Origin: Paralvinella palmiformis
Taxonomy: Eukaryota; Annelida; Polychaeta; Terebellida; Alvinellidae
Length of the DNA: 64,000 bases
Direction of reading: 5' to 3'
Assembly (NCBI GenBank): GCA_025642065.1
Contig: JAODUP010000129.1
Span: forward strand, 764,501-828,500
The translations under genes were made by a program, and so were the position numbers. Of this stretch, positions 52,424 to 62,935 are shown one piece after another. The notes beneath the pieces were generated by a model. The model was not told the origin of the DNA, made no database searches, and saw nothing but the letters and a program-made list of their open reading frames with translations. The first letter of the stretch is position 1. The number at the start of each line of letters is the position of its first letter.

Positions 52424-53708
52424 CATTCACTCAGATAAGAAATTAAAACAATTTAAACATACCAACCACTGATAAATAACTATTTTATAATGCTAACTAA
52501 ATTTTTTTCAAAGTTTCAATCTTACAGTTGAAAATAGTCACATGAAACTGCTTCCCGACTGAGTATTTATTTGTATTATGTGCATTACTACTTGATAAAA
52601 GTTGAAAATGAATGAATGAATGAATTGATTGATTCATTCATTCATTCATTCATTGCCAACTTTATTTAATATCCCTGGGGTTTTATTTTCTTGACAGCTA
52701 CATCTCAGATGTCTGTCAACATAAGCATGAACATCGTCTATTTAACCAAAGCCCAGTCTACTACTATGAATGAAGTTCTCCATTCTAAGGTTACTGGAGC
52801 GCTGAAGCATTTGTTATGTGATACAACAGTGAGGTGTTCAGCCTTACATGTGCTGATGCCATTATGTCTACCAAAGTCTGGCTGCTCTGTGACTGCTTCA
52901 GTTGCTGTAAACAGGTAGTGTTTTCTGCTTACTTTGGTGCTGATTCTTTTTGGCCTCGTATAATGAATCCAATAAATATTGGTAATTCTTATCCCTCTGA
53001 TAATTTGTCAGAGAGTGACTGCTAGATTCATGACATTTCATCTGCATAATTATAATAATTAAGTCATAATTGGTTTTTGTTTGTTTTCAAATTGTGCATT
53101 TTTGATTTACACTCAGTAATAAGTTATGGAATCAGTTGTTATGGCTCTGTATGAGACTGCATCTTACACAAAGTTATTCCATGTTACATTTCAGATCCAC
53201 TATACTGTATCGAAAATTTGATATCCCAGTACAAGATCTCATAATTAAAGAGTTGGATGACCCTGCTAACTCATTGTTCGACTTTACAGTAAGTAGTTGA
53301 GATCAGATTATTAGTAATTTTAGGTGTTGATGAGTGCAGCAACATTTTTTCTAGTTTTGAGAACGTAGTTAGTAAATTAGTTTTAAGAAGTACCAATATT
53401 TAGAGCATATTTAGTTTATTGTATTATTTATTCACGGGTGTCCTGTTTATTTAAAATAATTCTATAATACATGTTTTAACATACATTTTTGTTCAGTAAA
53501 CCTTTCTTGTTGGTTTTTATTTATAGTTGTTTAATAGTCTGTTTTCACAATCCCAGCCACTGCCTATCAGTGTGTGTGTGTGTGTGTGTGTGTGTGGTGA
53601 TGGTTGGTCTGTGAGTTGATCAGTGTGGGTGAGTGAGTTGATCAGTGTAGGTGAGTGAGTTGATCAGTGTAGGTGAGTGAGTTGATCAGTGTGGGTGAGT
53701 GAGTTGAT

Positions 53709-53752
<44 letters not shown>

Positions 53753-54940
53753 TGGTTGGTCAGTGAGTTGATCAGTGTGGGTGAGTGAGTTGATCAGTCT
53801 GGGTGAGTGAGGGAGTGAGTTGGTCACTGTGAGTGAGTGAGTGAGGGAGTGATTTGGTCACTTTGGGTAGGTGGGTGAGTTGGTCAATGTGGGTGGCCAG
53901 TTTTGTTTCTGTATTATGGGATATCTCCACGGAGATGGGTTCAACTCCCAGTTTAATTTCGACAGTGTTTCAGTGTCTCATCACTAACTTACCAGATCAT
54001 TCAGCATCTTCAACCTACCAGTCCAAATAAAAGTGCACATAAAACCATCTAAATGTTAAAACTATAAATCTTGACACTTCTTTGTCCAGTATAATGACAT
54101 TAATAGCATTATTCATTATTTCAGGATGATAAAATATCAATAGTAAATGGAATTCCAAGTAGTTACAAACTGGAAGTTAACAACTATTGTAGGAAAGGGT
54201 CTGTAAAGCTGTCCAGATCGAAGTACACCTGTGGTTAGTACTAATAGCATGATGATTTTTAACATATTCAGATAGCATTATTTTGGCACTAGCTGGTCAA
54301 AACATGTCCTCGTATTTCACTGATTTCCTCTTGTGGACAGATAATTATTAGAGAATTAATATAGTTTGTAATGAGTGGCTAAAACACTATTATTTACTCT
54401 CCCGTTCAGTGTCCTGTTGTGTTGGTACATTTCACAACATTGTCACAGACAAGTGTGAAGTGTGTTCTGAAGGAACATATCAGAATGTTGCTGGTCAGAC
54501 TGGCTGTAAGTCCTGTCCTTCTGGTAAGACGACGTTTAATTCTGGGGCTACAAGCATTGAACTCTGTCAAGGTATTTCAGCATTTATATATTGATTAGTA
54601 TGTGTACAGGTGATTTAAACTTGTTCGTCTCATAGTACAATTAGAATGAATGAAAAAATGTGGCATAATTTGGCAATTGTATATATGAATTTACTTCAGT
54701 ATCTTATCAATTAAGGTAAAATAAATATATATCAAATCCAGCATGATAGAATATTACTAGTTAACACATGTACACACACACTCTATCTCTCACTGTCTCT
54801 TTTTGTCTGTGTTTGTCTCTCACTTTCTCTCTTTTTCTGTCTCTCTCTCTCTCACTGTCTCTCTTTCTCTGTGTCTGTTTCTCTCTCACTGTCTCTCTTT
54901 CTCCATGTCTGTCTGTCTGTCTGTCTCTCTTTCTTTGTGT

Positions 54941-54987
<47 letters not shown>

Positions 54988-57900
54988 ATAGTCTCTTTCT
55001 CTGTGTCTATCTCTCTCGTCTCTTTCTCTGTGTGAGAATGGAGGGTTTGCTTTTTCCTGTCAAAAACAGATTTAATTAATCAGTGTTAATCCCCTGTTTA
55101 ACTAAAATTACAAGTTATGAACCACTTAGTTAAAATGAAGACATGAAATTCTTTCACTTTGTGTTGTGTTTTAATTATGAATTCCACAATGTGAACATCG
55201 GACTGCTTTTAAAGGTTAGTTCACTTCTGTTTTCAGATATTTGTCCACCTGGAGAGTACTTCAATGTAGAGGATCATTCTTGTGAGCCATGTGCCACTGG
55301 TTATTACCAAGATCATCCTGGTCAGAACTGGTGTAAGATGTGTTCCGTTGATGAGACAACAGTGTTCAGGGGATCAAATGATTCCACAGATTGTTATGGT
55401 TAGTTGGTAGTTGTCTCCAATCATTATTGGCAGTAGATTTTATGACACATAAAATGAATTTAAAAAAATCTGAAGAACATTTATATGCTCTTTAACAATG
55501 CGTTTCCAAATAAAACCTAATTAAATAATGTTTCTGAAGTGAATATCTACAGTATATATTGAGATAGCAATAGTCTTGTTTCATCAATAAGTTCTTTCAA
55601 ATATTGTTCCTTGAATGCTGTGTTGGAAAATTTTGAAGTTACCACATGATTTAATGTCATCTCATTCTTCTGGATATGAATATTGTTTCTTTATTTCAGA
55701 GCTATGTGATGCTGGATTTGAGTTGTTGCCAGATGGAAAATGTGAACCTTGCCCTCGTGGATACTTCCGGATTGCTAATTTATCTCCAAACTGTGTGCCT
55801 TGTACTACAGGATTAATAACAAATAATACGGGGGCAACAAGTGCAGATGAATGTACTATTAGTGAGTATTAGAAAAGCTGCCCTCTAAACTGGTGGCTGC
55901 CATAGTGTTTCCAATTAATCTTAGTTGAAATTTCAAAGTTGAATTGTAAAATGACAACTAAATGTGTACTCATAAGTGCATTATCTTTAACTGTAGTAAT
56001 AACATGGACACTGATTGTCCTTAATGATTGAAAAGGGAAATTCCCTTAAAAGCCAATTCCGTGATTTTGTTACCATTTTCCAATAGATAGTCTTCACTGT
56101 CACAAGATTCTGTAGGTCAATATCCCCAAAATACTCCTATTAACCAATATTTGAGCATATATGTTATTTGGAATTGAGATGAAATGATATAGTTGCATAT
56201 AAATAGCCAAATATTAGGAGAACAAATGTGACACAAGATACAGAAAGACATGTGTGTATACATGGAGAGCTTCGTCATTGTTCAGAGAGTAAGGAATCTA
56301 TAATTTAGTCCAGTGAGAGTACATATTAAAGAAACTCGATTATTTTTTCAACAAAGTTGGCCACATTCATTGTTGTTAGTCACATATGGTATGTTGTGAT
56401 TTTCAATGGGCCATCATCTTACATATATACATACATCATATACATACATCATATACATATATACATACAATAAAGCTTTAGATAAAATATATAGTTCACA
56501 ACAATACAAATACAATCACAGTAATTATAATAAATTACAATAATAAATTATTTAGCATTATTTAAAATAAAATATACTGATTATAGTAAATAAAGTTTTA
56601 TAAAAATATATATCTGTAACATTATTGTAAAAAGTATGATCCCCACTATTACTACTACTACTACCACCACAAAATGAATGAATCCAGTCTACCTGCGAAA
56701 TGCAAACAATCACCCAGAGGCATCTATCGGGAAATGCATGCAATTGTACACATCATTCGTGAGAAACTTAAAAAATTGTGTTTTAAAGGTTCCTACACTT
56801 CTCATTTTGTATACATTCCCTGTAAGCAAATGCCTTAATTACAGAAACTACCAGAGATACTATAGTGTATATACAAGTTTGCCCCCTTCATAGTCCATTC
56901 TTTGACTAAATGGCTTCTGTTAAGGACACCCAAGCTGGACTGTCCAATGGGTAGAGGCTAGACTAATATAGACTACCAGCAACGTAACCCTAAGAGAAGT
57001 GAGCTCCGGTGGCCTAGCGGTTAAGCACCGGCACTTGGTGCCAACGGTCGCAGGTTCGAACCCCGTAAGAGGTCGAAACTTTTCCAGAGATTAATTTCTC
57101 GGCTCACTACATCGTGGGTTGCTGACCACGTTAAATGGCACTGCCGTCTCCACTGAATTATTTAAAATAAAGGGGGACGTTAAAAACCCCCTGAGGACGT
57201 AAAACACTCTGGCAGTGACCACCCTCAGGGTATTTCGGCTCCATATTTCCGTACTGCTCTCCTGTGAGTGGTGGGGGAGGAGGTTTCTCAACCACTCCAA
57301 CATAGAGGCTGTGCTGATTAAGCGACAGCCTGGGGATTCTCCCCTAACAACAAAACCAAACCCTAAGAGAAACATTGAGTGCTGAAGTCAGAAGTATTGG
57401 GCTTCACTGCATATTCTAATAGATGATAATACCATGCATCAACAGCTAATATGAATACATTTCTGAACGATAGTGCTGTGATGGGTACTCATTAAATGAT
57501 TTTAGTTACTACAAATTTAAACATGAAAAACTAATCCTAACATTGATCCAATGATGCATATATTGTAAACATACTGTTGTTATTGCAAGAATAGGGAAAT
57601 ATATTGCCAGTTAACAGACATAAAATAGTTACATATCTGGGAAGTACTTGAATGAAAAGAAGGACAACTAGAGGTTTTTATCTAATAATTTATTTTCCAA
57701 AAAAAAACTACAATCAATGCATAAATATACCCAGGATAAAGATTTAAATATGTAGGTTTCCTCACTTGCTATAAGTTGATCATCAAGTCAGTTACTCCAT
57801 AGTCTGAGGGCTGATGCTTTGGAATAATTTGTTCTATCTATTGTTATGTGTGTTTGTCTCCCTCAAAAGCAAACAAAATTTTACTCATTATTATGAATGT

Positions 57901-60900
57901 ATAAAAAGGATCCCAGGAAACCAAGGTAGTTTCCAGTCATGCAGCACAGTTTTGTTCAACAAAGGAAAGAGGATAATAAATAACAATACATTGATATGGA
58001 CAAAAAGAATTATAAATGCTGTTAGTAAAGTCTTACTTATTTTTCCATATTTGATAAAACAACTTGCATATGGAATCTATCTGGCTTTATAATTCCAAGA
58101 AGTTTTGTTACAGACACAGTAGTTTATACATGAGGGTCCTACCTTGATACAAAGATTCTCAATTTTCTTCACAGGTTGCTTGGATGAAAACAATGAATGC
58201 TTAACTAAATATGTTGATCAGGGCTATTCAAGAAATAATTGTATGAAGGTGATAGCAGGCAGTTCTTTTTAACCCCCTCACCCACAATTTAATTTTTTCC
58301 TGGATTCACCACTGAAGTTTAAAAATTTTTTTACACCCTTTCACCCAAGATTTAAAATTTAGCTTGCACTAATATTCCCCATTAAATATGGCATCTGTAT
58401 ATGAAATGTTCCTGTTTTATCAAGTAGTCTCATTTTGTATGCCATGTACAAAATTAGTTATAATACATAGTTTTCAAATTAATACACTTTATTCAGGTTT
58501 ACTAATGAATATCTTTTATTTGCATGATCTGTTAGCTTTCTAGAAGTAAACATCTGTGATAATATTCATCCTAGATTGTGTTTTAGCTAATAATTTGTTG
58601 TATGCCTACAAACCAAAGTATAAGGATATATTGTCCCCTGGAGGAATTGTCTATTTGGCACTGGGGATTATAGTGACCCCCCCCCCCCCGATAAATTATG
58701 ATAGTATGCAGCATCCAAGTGGACTATGTGGCCTAAAAAATCGGGTTAAAAGATTTGAATAGGCAAATTACTGTGGTCTTGATACTATTAGATTCAGACA
58801 TATCTGGGGAATGTAATTCATCTTGAGGGACACGAAATCATTTTACACCAGACTTCACTGTGGACAACAAACAATAATATTTTGTTCACATGATAATCAT
58901 TGATAACGTATATGCAGTTAATCCCACGATGTTAAATTCTTATGAAGTTACATCAAAATCTGCATTCATTACCTCCACCAGTGTATACTTAATTAAAGTA
59001 GTGTTTACAGTGGGAAGTCTCAAAGTATACCAAAATTATTTAATAGATTTTATCAATCCATGCCCTGGCCATGACATACCACAAACATTTATTGCACACA
59101 CGTCAGATGTCACTAACGTTCACGATGATATTGACAAAATTAAACAATTTTTTCCAGTGTTAAACTGCTACATTATCTGATGAGATTTATTTCTTTGTGA
59201 TTCTACATAAAATATACACGGTGTTCAATTTCCTGACATCTACCCAATATGATACATAGATTTTCACAAAACCGACCAACAATAATTATAATTTTTCTAG
59301 TCTACCCACCTTCCATAATATTTTCTTTTACTCAGACCCCATCACCCTAAGTATTATTAATAAACTTGCCACCCATGACCCCCATATAGTTATAACTGGA
59401 ATAGCCCTCAGTAAAACAAGCTATAATTGAAGATATATATCATCCCAATTATTACTTGGCTTTCGAGTGATGTACACTTGAGTATCATCAGCATGACAAT
59501 AATATTTAATATTATCTCATTTATTATTTTCCCCAGCTGGTTTAGTGTACTTTAAATAATTATTGGTCCTAAAAATTTGCGAAATGAATCCCTGTGGTAT
59601 ACCAAAGTGAAGATTCACATCTGATGATGTTCTCCCAGTGATTGCAACACTCTAACTCTCACTAAAATACCACCTTACCCAGTTCAGAATTTTCCTTCGC
59701 TGAAATGCATAAAATCCTTTCATTTATCCCAGTGTTAAATGTCTCTTACATCAAAAGTAACAAATAAGTCGACCATGATTAATGCAACCATGGATCTTTC
59801 TTCAGGGGTCTCACTGTGCACTTTCAAAAGAGTAGTTTCTGTTGAATTGCCTCAAAATAACCAGACTGGCAAGTGCCATGTATATCAATGTGTTAATATA
59901 CACCTGGTACTATTTATTTAATAAGTTTTGAGAAAAAGTGAAGGTTAGATATAGGGTGATATTTTTTAATATCTTAGTTCAACAAAAATCTACTGAGCTA
60001 GAGTTATGGTAGCTTATTTCACACATGGTGATATTATTAACTTGACCTCTAACCTATTTATAAGATGGCAGAAGTTGACCACACACATTTATTCAAAAGC
60101 CAAATAGGAAGTGGATTTAAGATACATGATTTGTTTGTAGGTTTATATCCGACTTGTACGCCCATTTGTGGGATTTGTGGCATATGTCTTTGGGTGTGAC
60201 TAGAAGTCGAGTTCAATTGTTTAGCCTGAGAGCTGGACCTAAATAGCCTGTGTTTGGGGGTTGTTTCCCTGAGGAGTCAGCCATCTGTCACAGGTGTCAG
60301 CAGTCCTGAGGCTAAACAAACAAACAAACAAACCAATTAATCAATCAATCAATCAATCAATCAATCAACCTAGACTTGAAAGTTGAAGATGCATGGACAT
60401 AATCTATCCAATACTTTCCCACTTGAAATAGCATGTACATTCCTGGAAATGTTACTAGTATTGATCACATTTAGTGCGAGAACTTCATAATGTAAACAAT
60501 ATCGAAATATAAGTACATTCAGCTACCGTTACTAATGGTGTCTTCATAGGAAATACTTAACATGATGCAGCAAGTTTCTTCAGTTAGTCATCTCTCTCTT
60601 TCTGATTGACTCCTATGTATGTGACTTTAATTATGATGATGTCTATTATTAATCAGCTGACTAATGAACTTCATCTTCTGATCAACTACATAGTAACATC
60701 TATATTTTTATTTAATTATTGTTTAACTCAATTATTCTATGTATGCTATTTTGATATATTGTATGACCTGTAATTTGTTTGATTAAATTTACATTAGTGC
60801 GGTTGTTGCCCTATCAGTTCTAGACTGATACATGTCACGACAACATGAAACCAGTCACGTTGAAACAAAACAGTTGCTTACTCAACTCATCAACAGATCA

Positions 60901-62102
60901 GGGGTTTTAAAAACCTATGATTCTGGATCTTCAAATCAAGCACTCTGTATATTTAGCCCTAAATAACAACTAAAGTATCTTGATAAATGTTTATCAGAGT
61001 CTTAACTTAATATTTTGATGATGTCCTTCTTCAAGGCTAAAATTAATCATAGCTGAAGAATGAGGACAATGTGTGCTGTCATATGTTGAATAAGATATTT
61101 ATTTTTGTTACGCAGCCCCTTGCCAACCTGGTGAATACCATGATGTCGACACCAATCAGTGTATTACCTGTCCTCAGCACACATATCAACCTCAGAAATG
61201 GCAAACATATTGTATACCATGCGGTGATAGTTACAGAACCGATTATTCTGGAGCAGTCAACCGATCCGAATGTATATGTAAGTGAATTAACGCTTTTAAT
61301 CTGCTTGGTCCAACATGCTCTTTTCAGTCCTGTCTGGATTGATTCTAGTAATTAAGTATATACTCTGTTTATGGAATAAACCCATTTATGGTCATCATAA
61401 AACGATTAATGAAGAAGGTAAACATTCTTACCAAAAATTACTATAAATTGTAATAATGATGACAATGATAAGATTCAGACGATGATGATAACAATAATGA
61501 TTAATACATCCCTCTGTTGAATGGCTTAGTGTATAAAACTTGTTGTTGCAGTTTTTTGCCCAGATGGTCAGCAGGTCGTGCCACCTGGTGGTAAGCGGTG
61601 TGCACAATGTCCCCGTGGTACATATAAAGACAATAAGGAAAATTTATATGGTCCATGTATGCTTTGTCCTGAAGGAAGGACCACTTTACGAACCGGTTCC
61701 ACAAGCAGAAATGCCTGTGCCATAGGTGTGTATGACTAAGTTTGCCAAATTAATTCTAAGTTTGTTATACATAGTACCTATTGCTGCATTTTGTTAATCT
61801 AATTTGAATGTTTTTATTTTCTTTGTGTGTAATATCTAACAGTATATATTCATGAATGCACAATTTTACCCATTTATTCATCACCAATGCTTTAAAATAT
61901 ATTTTCTTGTTGATTAATTAACATTTCAAAGATACACAACCTTTATTGGGGTACGCCAATTAGGGCTGTTGTGAAATCTCTGATATTTGATATCACCTTA
62001 GGTAATAAGCGTACTGTATGAAAATAAAATAGGTCATTGATGTGACTTGGGATTGAAGATTGAAACACTGCTCTCTCTCTCTCTCTCTGTACATATATAT
62101 AT

Positions 62103-62175
<73 letters not shown>

Positions 62176-62884
62176 CCCATGTTATTTATCATTTTATGCC
62201 AAACTGGTTGTGTATTCACATAAATACTTTCTAATATAAAAATATATATTACCTAAACCCATAACAAATTGACCTAGCTAAATCATAATACATTTTATAT
62301 GCCTCGTTAATGAACTTCAGTAAAAAAAACGGTTATTAAGATTAAAATGATATAGCCTCTGTTGGTCCTGGACTGCTCCTTGCAAACTCTTTGATATGGA
62401 TGACTGTATGCATTTTAGAAAAGCTAATTCAATCATTAATTTCCTAATCAGCTTATTGTCACAATGGAACCTACCTGGACAAGGAAAATAACGTGTGCTG
62501 GTTGTGTCCCAGAGGAAAATATCAACCTGATCCTCTTCAAGAAACATGTCTACTTTGTCCACCAGGCATGACAACAGATGGTCTTGGTGCTGTAGATAAC
62601 AGTGAATGTCAGTGTAAGTATACATAGGAACTATATTGTTGAGAGGAAATACCACCATACATCTATTTAGTTGCTAGAATAATATCTGACTGAATCTATT
62701 GTGGTTACGACTTAATCTGATTCACCTTGATTTTATATACCGGTAGCAAGCAAGTATGTATAAAGATGGTAGGCATAAAAACAATTACATATACAAGAAG
62801 TTAGACAACTCCTCGGCACTATACTTATTTTATTTGTAATTATTGTCTAATGTGTTATTTTATTTGTAAATATTGTATAATGTT

Positions 62885-62935
<51 letters not shown>

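Larger units (their letters stand above)
55862..61115. other. 5.3 kb intron between ephrin-like repeats 6 and 7
   Basis: Contains a fresh SINE (56999-57358), a doubtful exon (58175-58239), a decayed LINE reverse transcriptase on the minus strand (59440-59890), and simple CAAA/CAAT repeats (60319-60368). Frames at 57814-58092 and 58890-59180 show no recognisable protein. Confidence 0.6.

Noticed and set aside
54768..55079. Ser/Leu-rich 103-codon frame that looks like membrane segments
   Set aside because: Translation of a CT-rich simple repeat inside an intron.
57003..57075. Possible tRNA gene (A and B boxes)
   Set aside because: The boxes belong to the head of a SINE with target duplication; no full cloverleaf or discriminator end was found.
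57814..58092. 92-codon open frame, + strand
   Set aside because: Low-complexity, hydrophobic and lysine/asparagine-rich without a motif; not joined in phase to the gene.
58890..59180. 96-codon open frame, + strand
   Set aside because: No motif; it is on the opposite strand to the nearby LINE remnant and does not match a LINE domain.
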